A stretch of DNA of 64,000 nt from contig JACKAP010000003.1 in the NCBI GenBank assembly GCA_020635015.1, positions 592,486 through 656,485 on the forward strand, in the 5' to 3' direction. Positions 17,109-25,239 of this stretch are shown here, one piece after another (position 1 is the first letter of the stretch; the number at the start of each line of letters is the position of its first letter). The stretch comes from Calditrichia bacterium. Its GTDB lineage: Bacteria > Calditrichota > Calditrichia > RBG-13-44-9 > J075. A program made the position numbers and the translations under genes. The notes beneath the pieces were generated by a model. It saw only the letters and a program-made list of their open reading frames with translations, did no database searches and had not been told where the DNA came from.

Positions 17109-18260
17109 TTAGAAATTGTATGAAATGGACAGGCGGTTCACAAAATCATTGACCGAGTCACTGCCCTGCCCGCTGATAAAATCCGGCCCTTCGAACAGGA
17201 AATTGTCGTTGATGTCCAGGTCGAGCAAAAACCGCCCCAGCTCAATCCCCACCCCGACAGACACGCCGAACTTGGAATCTCGTTTCGATGTCTCGGTTTT
17301 TTCCCCGGAAGGCAGCCGGAAAGTGGTCTTGGTTTCCTGAATCTCATGAGTGGCGCCCAGTCGCAGCAACAGCCAGCGCTTGGCCCGGGTTTCGCCGCCG
17401 AGATAGAACGCCGGCATATTGGTTACGCTGACGGTTTCCTTGCCGACATTGGCCGCATCAAGCACATTCTGCCGGATCCCGAATATTTCCGTGCCCAGCA
17501 CCACCAGATTGCTCTCGTCCAACTGGTAATGAATGCCCACCCCCATACTGAAATCGAGAAAACTGGAGGTGGCATCGACCAGGTCCCGCACTAAATCGGT
17601 GGAAAACTGGTTGATCACCACTACCGGCACATACTGCATCGGCCCGTTTTCCGGCCCCAGGAAAAAGCGCCCGGCCACTCCAAAGCCCAGCCCTTCCCAG
17701 GTGGTGGTGGCGCTGCCAATCTTGCTTTCCAGGCTGGGCAGCCCGAAGTAAGCGCCAAAATCGTAGCGGTCATTTGAGACCCCTCCGGCGAACTCGAAAT
17801 AGCTGGCCGATTCGCTGATGGCGCTAATTGTGGAGTCGGTCGTCTGATCATTATTCTCAAACGCGAAGGAAACGCGAAGTCCCAGGTTGTTTTCCCCCAC
17901 TTTAAAAGCGACCAGCACATCGGTCGCATCCGAGAAGGATAGACCGCTGCCGGCAATTTCCGGCACTGGAACATCAATGGTGCTATTCATGTAAATCGCG
18001 CCCAGGGCCCGCAGGCCCAGCGGCAGGTGAATACCGGCACTGAAAGAATCTTCATCATTTTTGACACGCATCTCGGTGATGATCAGATTGTTATAACGGT
18101 ACAGACTGCCGGGGAACAGTTGCAGATTGGAATTGTCATAGGTAAAACGCCCGGTTTTGCCCATCGAAAAAATCCGGGTTTCCGACGCCATCGCGCTGCC
18201 GTCCCAAAGCAGCAGCAGACCGGCCAGAACAACCATCGTATACCTGAGATACTTTTTCAT
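17109..18260 (-). CDS. Outer-membrane beta-barrel protein
   Basis: About 383 residues. There is a signal peptide (MKKYLRYTMVVLAGLLLLWD, cleavage near AMA-SE), then alternating amphipathic strands rich in aromatic and glycine residues, and the terminal NDFVNRLSISYNF with an aromatic last residue, as expected for a barrel inserted by Bam. The nearest well-known layouts are PorV- or OmpP1-like proteins, but no specific family is certain. The frame opens at a TTG (18263). The ATG at 18260 is 6 nt from AGGAG and is the better start. It ends 11 nt before coaE. Confidence 0.8.
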   Translation of the reverse strand: MKKYLRYTMVVLAGLLLLWDGSAMASETRIFSMGKTGRFTYDNSNLQLFPGSLYRYNNLIITEMRVKNDEDSFSAGIHLPLGLRALGAIYMNSTIDVPVPEIAGSGLSFSDATDVLVAFKVGENNLGLRVSFAFENNDQTTDSTISAISESASYFEFAGGVSNDRYDFGAYFGLPSLESKIGSATTTWEGLGFGVAGRFFLGPENGPMQYVPVVVINQFSTDLVRDLVDATSSFLDFSMGVGIHYQLDESNLVVLGTEIFGIRQNVLDAANVGKETVSVTNMPAFYLGGETRAKRWLLLRLGATHEIQETKTTFRLPSGEKTETSKRDSKFGVSVGVGIELGRFLLDLDINDNFLFEGPDFISGQGSDSVNDFVNRLSISYNF

Positions 18261-18506
18261 CAAATTCTCCTTTATGGTTTCCCTACCCTACGCAATATCT
18301 GATTTAGCACTGCATCAACATCTTTTTCGAGCCTTAAACGCTCCGCACAGATGATCTTGATTCCGACAGGTTATTGATTAAAAAACTAACACTTGCTTCA
18401 AAATAAAGCAAGCTGATAATATAGAACTGCTGTGCCGCTGCTTGGAAAGGGCTTGTCATACGGATGTGGATGGGTTAATTTGTACTTTGTTGATGAGGGA
18501 AGGGAT

Positions 18507-18583
18507 GGATTAAGGATTAAGGATTAAGGATTAAGGATTAAGGATTAAGGATTAAGGATTAAGGATTAAGGATTAAGGATTAA
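18507..18583 (+). repeat. (GGATTAA)11 heptamer array directly before a start codon
   Basis: Eleven perfect copies of GGATTAA end 3 nt before the ATG at 18587. Each unit contains AAGGA, so the penultimate copy gives a Shine-Dalgarno about 7 nt from the ATG. Each unit also carries TAA, closing all three forward frames. The rest of the gap (18264-18506) has no gene; a short CTTGCTT/AAGCAAG hairpin lies near 18393-18411. Confidence 0.95.
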
Positions 18584-18586
18584 GGA

Positions 18587-19021
18587 ATGGCTACTTTGGA
18601 GAGAGCAATTGAGATCGCCGCCCGGGCGCACCGGGGGCAACAAGACAAGAATGGCGCACCCTACATTCTTCACCCGCTGCGCATCATGACCCGGATGCCC
18701 ACCCTGGAAACGATGATCATCGCAGTGCTGCATGATGTGGTAGAAGATTCTGATGTAACATTGAACGATCTGCGAATGGAAGGGTTTAGCGACGCCATCG
18801 TCGCCGGGGTCGACTGCCTGACCCGCCGCAGCCGGGAAGATTATGCGGATTATATCGAGCGGGTAAAGCAAAACCCCCTGGCAGTGCAAGTTAAACTGGG
18901 CGACCTGGAAGATAATATGAATCTGCAGCGGCTTGACCGTCTGAAGGAAGCCGATTTTAAGCGGGTGATGAAATATCACCATACGTTTCAATTGCTAAAA
19001 AATCTGGTGAGCGGTCAATGA
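18587..19021 (+). CDS. Small alarmone hydrolase-like HD-domain protein (MESH1/SpoT HD type)
   Basis: 144 residues containing only the HD hydrolase domain of RelA/SpoT. The metal-binding pattern is intact: AHRGQQDKNGAPYILHPLR, LHDVVEDSD and KLGDLEDN. The expected reaction is removal of the 3'-pyrophosphate from (p)ppGpp, or of a related nucleotide; no synthetase domain is present. The Shine-Dalgarno comes from the heptamer array upstream. The stop overlaps the start of the alpha/beta hydrolase gene (ATGA), indicating coupling, although the two activities have no obvious link. Confidence 0.85.
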   Translation: MATLERAIEIAARAHRGQQDKNGAPYILHPLRIMTRMPTLETMIIAVLHDVVEDSDVTLNDLRMEGFSDAIVAGVDCLTRRSREDYADYIERVKQNPLAVQVKLGDLEDNMNLQRLDRLKEADFKRVMKYHHTFQLLKNLVSGQ

Positions 19022-19938
19022 TGCATCAGAAACCTGCGATGACGGCCGGCGATGATACCTTGCCGCGAGTGCAAACCGGCCGCACGGATATCAGCGGTCT
19101 GGATATTTTTTACCGCCGGGCCGGTGAAGGCGGGGAAGCGGTGATACTGATTCACGGCGCCGGCAGTGCCCATTCCGGCTTTACCTGGAAGCACACCCTG
19201 CCGGCCCTGGGGGCGCGTTTCCGGGCGGTGGCGCCGGACCTTCCCGGCTACGGCTTGAGCGCCGGCCCGGATTGGGAAGCGCCCGGTATGGGTTCTCCGC
19301 TGGCGTATCATATCGACTTTATTCCCCGGCTGCTGGACCGGCTCGGCCTGGAGCGGGCGCATCTGGTCGGCAACTCCATGGGGGGCGGACTTTCCCTGGG
19401 GGTGGCGCTCGCCTATCCAGAGCGGGTGCGCAGCCTGAGCTTGATCGACAGTTACGGCCTGGGCACCCAGATGCCGGGCGGCATCTTCACTTACGCGCTT
19501 TCCCGGCTCCCATATTTTAACGATCTGCTCCGCCTGGTGCTGATTCGCAGCCGTTTTTTGGTAAAGCTGGGATTGCGCCAGCTCCTCGCCCATCCCGCCC
19601 GGATCAGTGAAGAACTGGTCGATGACGCCTGGGAATCGGTGCGTATGAAACTGGACCACCCGGCCTGGATGGCATTCCAGCGTCATGAATTCACCCCGCG
19701 CGGGTTACGCACCTGCTATCTGGATCGCCTGAAGGAAATTCGCTGCCCGGTGCTGATCGTCCATGGCGCCGATGACCGGCTCCTGCCGGCGCGCCATTCC
19801 CGCGAAGCCCACCACCTCCTCCCCCACTCCCGCCTGGAGCTCATTCCCGGCTGCGGCCACCTCCCCTCCCGGGAACACCCGAAAATCCTCAACGCATTGC
19901 TGATCGAATTTCTGGAAAACACCGTGCCTGAGGTGTAA
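19018..19938 (+). CDS. Alpha/beta hydrolase
   Basis: 306 residues. Oxyanion region HGAGSAHSGFTW, nucleophile elbow GNSMGG (Ser in G-x-S-x-G), acid in HGADDRLLP and His in GCGHLPSREHP, so the catalytic triad is complete. The lid region is helical. It resembles meta-cleavage-product hydrolases and related carbon-carbon hydrolases or esterases, but no aromatic ring-cleavage gene is adjacent and the substrate is unknown. No signal peptide is seen. It is translationally coupled to the upstream HD-domain gene. Confidence 0.85.
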   Translation: MMHQKPAMTAGDDTLPRVQTGRTDISGLDIFYRRAGEGGEAVILIHGAGSAHSGFTWKHTLPALGARFRAVAPDLPGYGLSAGPDWEAPGMGSPLAYHIDFIPRLLDRLGLERAHLVGNSMGGGLSLGVALAYPERVRSLSLIDSYGLGTQMPGGIFTYALSRLPYFNDLLRLVLIRSRFLVKLGLRQLLAHPARISEELVDDAWESVRMKLDHPAWMAFQRHEFTPRGLRTCYLDRLKEIRCPVLIVHGADDRLLPARHSREAHHLLPHSRLELIPGCGHLPSREHPKILNALLIEFLENTVPEV

Positions 19939-19971
19939 CATGAAGCTCCAGAAATGGCAATTGCATTCTTC

Positions 19972-20044
19972 TTTTATCCACGGGTTACACGGATGAACAC
20001 GGATGCTGTTTTCCGTGTTCATCCGTGTAACCCGCGGATAAAAA
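19972..20044. repeat. 32-bp inverted repeat, ACACGGATGAACACGG family
   Basis: Arms 19972-20003 and about 20012-20044 pair over 32 bp with one mismatch around a loop of about 8 nt. The unit core is GGTTACACGGATGAACACGG. It lies in the 229-nt gap between the alpha/beta hydrolase and the hupE-like gene. A long stem like this could form a cruciform or an RNA hairpin. A degenerate relative (GCCACGAATT..., CACGGATACACCGGATGCAC) is at 54333-54395. Confidence 0.9.
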
Positions 20045-20167
20045 AGTTTTCTTGTTGTCTTGTGAGCAGGTCGGCATTAAAATTCCGGTTTATGCTTAAA
20101 TTTTCATTCCAGGCCGGCGTTGTTGGTCGTGAGGAATGACAGGTCTCATTATTTGCAGGGAAATGCC

Positions 20168-20752
20168 ATGTCCGAATTCAGTTTGTATCTACAACTGGGA
20201 TTTCAACATATATCCGATATCGCCGGCTATGACCATATCTTATTTATCGTCGCGCTGTGCGCTGTCTATGAGCTGCGCCAGTGGAAGCATTTGCTGATCC
20301 TGGTCACCGCCTTTACGATCGGACACTCTATCACCCTGGCGATTGCCACCATGGGGGTTGTGCTAATTCCTTCCCGCATCGTCGAATTCCTGATCCCGGT
20401 GACGATCTTCCTCACGGCGGTGTTCAATACCATGGGTCAGCGAGCCCTGCTGCCGGGACGGCGGGTTAATCTGAATTATTTCTTGGCGCTTTTCTTCGGG
20501 TTGATCCATGGCATGGGTTTCTCCAACTATCTGCGGGCGCTGCTGGGGGAAGAAGAGAGCATTCTGGTGCCGCTGTTTTCGTTTAATCTGGGACTGGAGA
20601 TCGGCCAACTGATGATCGTCGCGATCATCCTGACGATCTCCTACCTGGCCCTGAACACCTTCCGGGTCAAACTCCGGGAATGGACCCTGTTCATTTCCGG
20701 AGCAGCAGCCGGCATTGCGCTGATCCTGATGAGCGAGACCAAATTCTGGTAA
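20168..20752 (+). CDS. HupE/UreJ-family membrane protein
   Basis: 194 residues from the ATG at 20168; an earlier alternative start at 20120 would add a non-hydrophobic extension. About six TM helices are visible, with the family motifs FxHIxDIAGYDHILF, TIGHSITL and FFGLIHGMGFS carrying conserved His and Asp residues that could bind a metal. HupE/UreJ proteins are associated with nickel uptake, but related proteins occur without hydrogenase or urease, and neither is in this window. The metallophosphoesterase gene follows after 29 nt. Confidence 0.8.
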   Translation: MSEFSLYLQLGFQHISDIAGYDHILFIVALCAVYELRQWKHLLILVTAFTIGHSITLAIATMGVVLIPSRIVEFLIPVTIFLTAVFNTMGQRALLPGRRVNLNYFLALFFGLIHGMGFSNYLRALLGEEESILVPLFSFNLGLEIGQLMIVAIILTISYLALNTFRVKLREWTLFISGAAAGIALILMSETKFW

Positions 20753-20781
20753 TGGCAACCACCCAAACAAGGAGTGTTTTT

Positions 20782-21978
20782 ATGGGAATAAACCGTTCAA
20801 ACCATTTTCGCCCGAAGATTCTGCGGCGCTACCTCGGAGCATTATCGATATATCTTCTGCTGATCTTCACCCTGGGAGGCTGCAGCCATACCCGCCCTTA
20901 TTACCGCAAGGATATCGCAACCGCGCCGCGTTCGGTGGACGTATCTGCCGATCAGCTCCGCGCCCGCCTGCTGCTGATCGGTGACGCCGGGTCGCCCCGC
21001 GAGGGCGAGCCAGTGCTGCAGACCCTTGCCGAATGGGTCAACATGTATCCCCAGAAAACCATGGCGGTATTTTTGGGCGATAATATCTATCCTGACGGCA
21101 TTCCCGGCGTCAAAGATCCGGCCGGTCAGGAGGAAGCGAAAGCGCGCATCAGCGCCCAGGTTAATACCGTCAAAGGCACGGCGGCGCGGGCGCTGTTCAT
21201 TCCCGGAAATCACGACTGGGCCCGGGGCCATCCGGACGGCTTTCGTATTCTCAAGCGCCAGGAGGATTTTGTCAACATCCTGCTCCCGGGTACCGACAAT
21301 TTTTTGCCCAGGGACGGTTGTCCCGGCCCGGTAGCGCTTGACTGGGAAGGGGTTCGCATCATCGTTCTCGACACCCAATGGTGGCTGCACCGCCTCGACC
21401 GCTTTGAGAATCCCTGCGCCCTGAATGATAGTACCGCAGTGCTGGCGGAGCTGACCCGGCTGCTGGAGAGCGCCGGCGATCGGGAAGTGGTCGTGGTCGG
21501 CCATCATCCCCTGGCCTCCCGCGGTCCTCATGGCGGATTCTTTACCTGGAAGGATCATCTCTTCCCCCTGACCAACCTGTCAAATGCCGCCTGGCTGCCC
21601 CTGCCGGTGATCGGATCGCTCTATCCGATCGGCCGGCGCTACTGGTTTAAAACCCGCCAGGATATCTTCTCTCAAACCTACGGCGATATGATCAACCGAT
21701 TGAATCGAGCCTTTTCCGCCCGCAAGCCCCTGATCTATGCCGCCGGACACGATCACAGCCTGCAGGTGATGGAGGGCGCATCGATGGCAGAATACACCCT
21801 GGTCAGCGGTGCCGGCTCGGAGGCTAAAGCCACCGAGGTCGGCCATAAAAAAGAGACCCTGTTTGCACACCAGCATCCGGGGTTTATGGTGGTAGATTTT
21901 TTAAATGATGGAAGGGTGCTGCTGCAGGTTGCCGAGCCGGGTGCAAACCAGACACTGCTGGCCCACTGGCTGCGCTGA
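20782..21978 (+). CDS. Lipoprotein metallophosphoesterase (calcineurin-like)
   Basis: 398 residues from the ATG at 20782, with AAGGAG about 8 nt upstream. A lipobox (LIFTLGGC) predicts a periplasm-facing lipoprotein. The metallophosphatase motifs are complete: GDAG, GDNIYPDG, GNHDW, GHHPL and GHDHSL. The family hydrolyses phosphomono- or diesters with a two-metal centre; the substrate is unknown. It follows hupE closely and ends convergent with the BTRD1 gene. Confidence 0.85.
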   Translation: MGINRSNHFRPKILRRYLGALSIYLLLIFTLGGCSHTRPYYRKDIATAPRSVDVSADQLRARLLLIGDAGSPREGEPVLQTLAEWVNMYPQKTMAVFLGDNIYPDGIPGVKDPAGQEEAKARISAQVNTVKGTAARALFIPGNHDWARGHPDGFRILKRQEDFVNILLPGTDNFLPRDGCPGPVALDWEGVRIIVLDTQWWLHRLDRFENPCALNDSTAVLAELTRLLESAGDREVVVVGHHPLASRGPHGGFFTWKDHLFPLTNLSNAAWLPLPVIGSLYPIGRRYWFKTRQDIFSQTYGDMINRLNRAFSARKPLIYAAGHDHSLQVMEGASMAEYTLVSGAGSEAKATEVGHKKETLFAHQHPGFMVVDFLNDGRVLLQVAEPGANQTLLAHWLR

Positions 21979-22016
21979 GGTGCGAGTGGTAATGTTTTTT
22001 TAAGATGCTGAATACG

Positions 22017-22053
22017 ACTGGATACTGGATAAAACTCTTGTTCAGTATCCGGT
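22017..22053. terminator. Possible hairpin between convergent genes
   Basis: ACTGGATACTG (22017-22027) pairs with CAGTATCCGGT (22043-22053) with one mismatch and a 15-nt loop. It lies between the ends of two convergent genes, a natural place for a shared terminator, but no clean T-run follows, so the call is weak. Confidence 0.35.
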
Positions 22054-22087
22054 ATGATTTAATTATTGAGATGACCCCTATACAGTT

Positions 22088-22969
22088 TTAGTACACTTCC
22101 AGATCCACAAGCCGCATATTGTCCACTCCGATGGTATCCCATTTACCTTTAAATTTGCTCCAATTGAGGTCAACCCACATCTCGGTCTCATAACTGCCGG
22201 ACATCCACACGCCGATAAAGCGTTTCTGCTTCTTTGCGTTATAATACACCTCAAAATCGATCAGACGGAAGCCTTGCTCCTGCAGCCCTTTCCGAATGGT
22301 AATAAACGATTTCCAATCCACATCATCCAACCATAAGCGGGATTCCTGGGTCCCTGCGTGGAAAACGCCGACATACTTACGCACACCGCGCTCCACAAAG
22401 GTTTCGATATCAATCAGGCGATATCCTTCTTTTTCCAGGCGCTCCCATTCCCGCAGGAATCTTTGCTGATCGCACGGCGCCACCAGCCGCTGACTGAGAT
22501 TCCGTTGACGCCAGACGCCCAGGAATTTCCGTTCCTGACCCTCTAGATAAGTTTCAATATCGATTAGTACCATATTGCTGCCGTTAAAAACTTCCAGGAA
22601 CTTATTCCATGAATGCATCCGCACCATCGAACTATCCCTTCCGGAATGCCACACCGCATAATATCGCAGTACCCCGCCGGACTGCATGACCTCAACATCA
22701 TGAAGACGGAAATGTTTTTTTTTCAACTCTTTATCGGTTTCAACGAATTTATGGTAATGCACCCCGACCAGTATTCGTTCCTTCTCAAAATTGAAATGCC
22801 AGAGTCCGGCGTAATTCTGCCCAAAGGCGGCCGGGGAGCAGATGATAAACAGGGCCAGCAGAATCGCCCGTAATCCGGCAGCGGACAGGAAAGGAGAGGT
22901 AAAAAAGTTGGATTGCATTGAAATTGTAATCGACCGTAAGCAGTTCATGCCCACCTTCACAAAACGCAT
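22088..22969 (-). CDS. Exported protein of bacterial tandem repeat domain 1 (BTRD1) type
   Basis: About 293 residues from the ATG at 22969; an ATG two codons earlier sits too close to the GAGGA. A signal peptide (ILLALFIICSPAAFGQ) is preceded by a long N-terminal region, so an internal Met may be the true start. Then come about five repeats of roughly 45 residues built on [RM]LIDxExY/F...R+[YF][LV]GV[WF]...G, for example YRLIDIETFVERGVRKYVGV. This matches BTRD1 repeats known from polyglycine hydrolases and many secreted proteins. No catalytic beta-lactamase-like domain is attached. It probably works as a binding or scaffold module (inference). Confidence 0.75.
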   Translation of the reverse strand: MRFVKVGMNCLRSITISMQSNFFTSPFLSAAGLRAILLALFIICSPAAFGQNYAGLWHFNFEKERILVGVHYHKFVETDKELKKKHFRLHDVEVMQSGGVLRYYAVWHSGRDSSMVRMHSWNKFLEVFNGSNMVLIDIETYLEGQERKFLGVWRQRNLSQRLVAPCDQQRFLREWERLEKEGYRLIDIETFVERGVRKYVGVFHAGTQESRLWLDDVDWKSFITIRKGLQEQGFRLIDFEVYYNAKKQKRFIGVWMSGSYETEMWVDLNWSKFKGKWDTIGVDNMRLVDLEVY

Positions 22970-23094
22970 CGTCATTTCCTCGCCGGGTTAACGATCTATT
23001 TTTGATGGGATAATATACAATAATTAAACCGAATCGCAAAGGGAAGTTATCAGCCTCCCGGCGGAGACGCCGGAAGGCGGGAGAGCATATTGGT

Positions 23095-23589
23095 CTAGCG
23101 ATGGCGCATCTGCACCAGCATCTTATCAACCAGCCCGACCGCGGAAAGGGCCAGCAGGGCAAACAACACCAGGTGCCAGCGACCTTCGGAGAGCAGCGGC
23201 AGGTCTTTCACAAAAGAAGGCACCAGGGAGATGCTGCCGCTGCGAAAATATTCCATCAGCGCACTGCTCCAGTCGGTGAACACCAGAATGCTGGCCAGGG
23301 CAACCAGTCCGAGCAGCACCATTAAACCGTTCTCCAGATGGTCGAAACGATAATTTTTTTCTGCTTCCACCCGGGCAGTAACGGAATTGACAAAATTGGC
23401 GGACAGCATAAAACCCGCTTCATCCGCCAAGCCACGATAGAGCTGTTTGTAAGTGCTCAGCGCCTGCCGGCAGTGCGGGCAGTTACCCAGGTGTTTATCC
23501 GCCCACTTGCGGTCCAGGGCAGCGTCTTTATCCAGGTATGCCTGCAATTGTGCTTCACTGAGATGTTCATCACGCTTGTCGGTTACCAT
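23095..23589 (-). CDS. Anti-sigma factor (zf-HC2 type), membrane-anchored
   Basis: 164 residues. The N-terminal zinc-finger-like motif is H-x3-C-x2-C (DKHLGNCPHCRQAL). Two TM helices follow (LENGLMVLLGLVALASILVF and HLVLFALLALSAVGLVD) with a periplasmic loop between. GGAGGAATT-ATG lies inside the end of the upstream sigma gene, and the coding regions overlap by 7 nt, a typical sigma/anti-sigma coupling. It probably holds the ECF sigma factor at the membrane until an envelope signal arrives. Confidence 0.85.
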   Translation of the reverse strand: MVTDKRDEHLSEAQLQAYLDKDAALDRKWADKHLGNCPHCRQALSTYKQLYRGLADEAGFMLSANFVNSVTARVEAEKNYRFDHLENGLMVLLGLVALASILVFTDWSSALMEYFRSGSISLVPSFVKDLPLLSEGRWHLVLFALLALSAVGLVDKMLVQMRHR

Positions 23590-24185
23590 AATTCCTCCGC
23601 CGGATATTTTTCTATTATCCGTTCTTTTAACAGCTTCCTTGCTCGAAAAAGATAACTTTTTACGGTGCCATCAGGCAAGCTCATAATTTCTCCGATTTCC
23701 TGATAACTCAAATCATCCATGTGGTAGAGCGTTAAAATCGCGCGGTATTGCACCGGCAGTTGCGCGATCTCCTCATGGAGAAATTTATACATTTCTTTGT
23801 CGCTCACGGTTTCATCGGCTAACTTCGCCCCACCCGGCACCCGGTCCAGGTAGCTTTCTTTATTCGGACTGGAACCGCTCTCCCCGGATTCAGCAGGGGC
23901 AAGGTCTTCATATAACGGCACCTTTTTCTTCTTTAAATAATTGATGCAGGTGTTATAAGCGATCCGGCCAATCCAGGTGGATAATTTTGATTTCTGCTCA
24001 AATTTGCTCAAATTCTGATAGACTTTCACAAAAACATCCTGGCAAATTTCCTCCCGGTCTTCCTCATTATGCACCATTCGGAACACCACATGACAGACCA
24101 GCCGCTGATAATCTTCAACCAGCGCCTGGAAGGCCCTCATATCACCGGCAATGATTTTTTCGATTCGTTCCTGTTCCTGGTGCAT
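23583..24185 (-). CDS. ECF-type RNA polymerase sigma factor
   Basis: About 200 residues from the ATG at 24185; the frame extends to 24275, but that extension (MGGVCSPINLI...) does not look like a sigma factor. Region 2 is FQALVEDYQRLVCHVVFRMV to EEICQDVFVKVYQNL, with WIGRIAYNTCINYL. Region 4 is LTLYHMDDLSYQEIGEIMSL to GTVKSYLFRARKLLKE, an HTH for the -35 element. It is co-transcribed with its anti-sigma factor. Targets may include the divergent genes at 24670 and 25240 (inference). Confidence 0.9.
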   Translation of the reverse strand: MHQEQERIEKIIAGDMRAFQALVEDYQRLVCHVVFRMVHNEEDREEICQDVFVKVYQNLSKFEQKSKLSTWIGRIAYNTCINYLKKKKVPLYEDLAPAESGESGSSPNKESYLDRVPGGAKLADETVSDKEMYKFLHEEIAQLPVQYRAILTLYHMDDLSYQEIGEIMSLPDGTVKSYLFRARKLLKERIIEKYPAEELW

Positions 24186-24389
24186 GCGTAAATCCCAGTT
24201 GATGGGCGATAGTCGAATGGGGTTATAAATTATTAAATTGATGGGTGAACAGACCCCGCCCATTTTTCGACTCACATACCGCTTTCCCTATCGTCACTTA
24301 CCCAAATAAATCTACCACTTTTCAACAGACAAATCAAATGAGATAATGTTGCAAAGATTTTGTTGCCAATGCGCAATGAGCAATACCAA

Positions 24390-24555
24390 TTCGCTCATAC
24401 TGAGCACCGTGTAACGCTTTATCGCATGGGGCAAAGGGCATGGGGCATGGCGCCGTAATGTGCAAGCGCAGGTTCCGACACCCGCACTGTAATACACAAT
24501 GCCCCATGCCTCATGCAAAAGCTCTCCGCATTACACAGTCCTCAGTATGAGCGAA
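24390..24555. repeat. 166-nt imperfect palindrome, GCATGGGG family (copy 2)
   Basis: Outer arms 24390-24414 and 24531-24555 pair over 25 bp with two mismatches (TTCGCTCATACTGAGC...). The interior shares with 7186-7380 the segments ATCGCATGGGGCAAAGGGCA, GGCGCCGTAATG, GGTTCCGACACCCGCACTGT and CTCCGCATTACAC. It fills the divergent region between the ECF sigma gene and 24670, where promoters would be expected. Confidence 0.9.
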
Positions 24556-24669
24556 AAAAAATATCATTTCATCTGCAACATTATGATTTTCTCCCGGTCT
24601 ATTGCGGTGTAGCATGAAGGATGAAAGTAAAGTTACCAGCAAAACATACTCATAATTAAGGAGAAGAAC

Positions 24670-25014
24670 ATGCATAATCCTGAAATCATTATCGTGCCGG
24701 TGATCTTTTTCGTTTTTTATATGATCATCAAAACCCTCTCGGACAACCGCATCAAGCGCATCTTGATCGAGAAGGGCCAATTGGACGAGAACACCAAATT
24801 CCTGCAGACGCCCGCTGCCAGCGATCCGTTGAATGCGGTAAAGTGGGGTACAGTGCTGATCGGCATCGGCCTGGCTTTTTTTATCACCGAACTGTTTCCG
24901 CGGGATATCAGTGACGGCGGGTTGATCGGCATGATCTCATTCTTCGCCGGTGTGGGCTACCTGGTTTACTACTATATGGCGAAGAACCGCGATCAAGGGA
25001 ATAAGGGCCTGTAA
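24670..25014 (+). CDS. Small membrane protein, DUF6249-like
   Basis: 114 residues with three TM helices (IIIVPVIFFVFYMIIKTL, WGTVLIGIGLAFFITELF, GMISFFAGVGYLVYYYM) and a basic stretch NRIKRILIEKGQLDENTKF between the first and second. This layout matches what I recall of DUF6249 proteins, which often neighbour ECF sigma and anti-sigma pairs. AAGGAGAAGAAC precedes the ATG. Function unknown. Confidence 0.7.
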   Translation: MHNPEIIIVPVIFFVFYMIIKTLSDNRIKRILIEKGQLDENTKFLQTPAASDPLNAVKWGTVLIGIGLAFFITELFPRDISDGGLIGMISFFAGVGYLVYYYMAKNRDQGNKGL

Positions 25015-25100
25015 GCGCCAAATTGGCGAAAGACACTCACGCCAGGAACACAAAACGCCTGGAACTGAGTGTGGCCGCAACCAGACAGCTGTGTTAAATT

Positions 25101-25181
25101 CACCGCAGAGAGCGCAGAGAGCGCAGAGAAAAACACTCTTTAACCGTTTAAATCTCAGCGACCTCTGCGAGCTCTGCGGTG
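25101..25181. repeat. Inverted repeat, GCAGAGAGC variant of the CACAGAG family (copy 2)
   Basis: Arms 25101-25129 and 25153-25181 pair over 29 bp with a few mismatches; the units are GCAGAGAGC type. It fills most of the gap between the DUF6249-like gene and the serine-repeat gene. Confidence 0.85.
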
Positions 25182-25239
25182 AGAATCATGTTTTGGTTGC
25201 CCTAAACACCTTTTCTGAAAAAATTAAAGTGAGGGTAAC

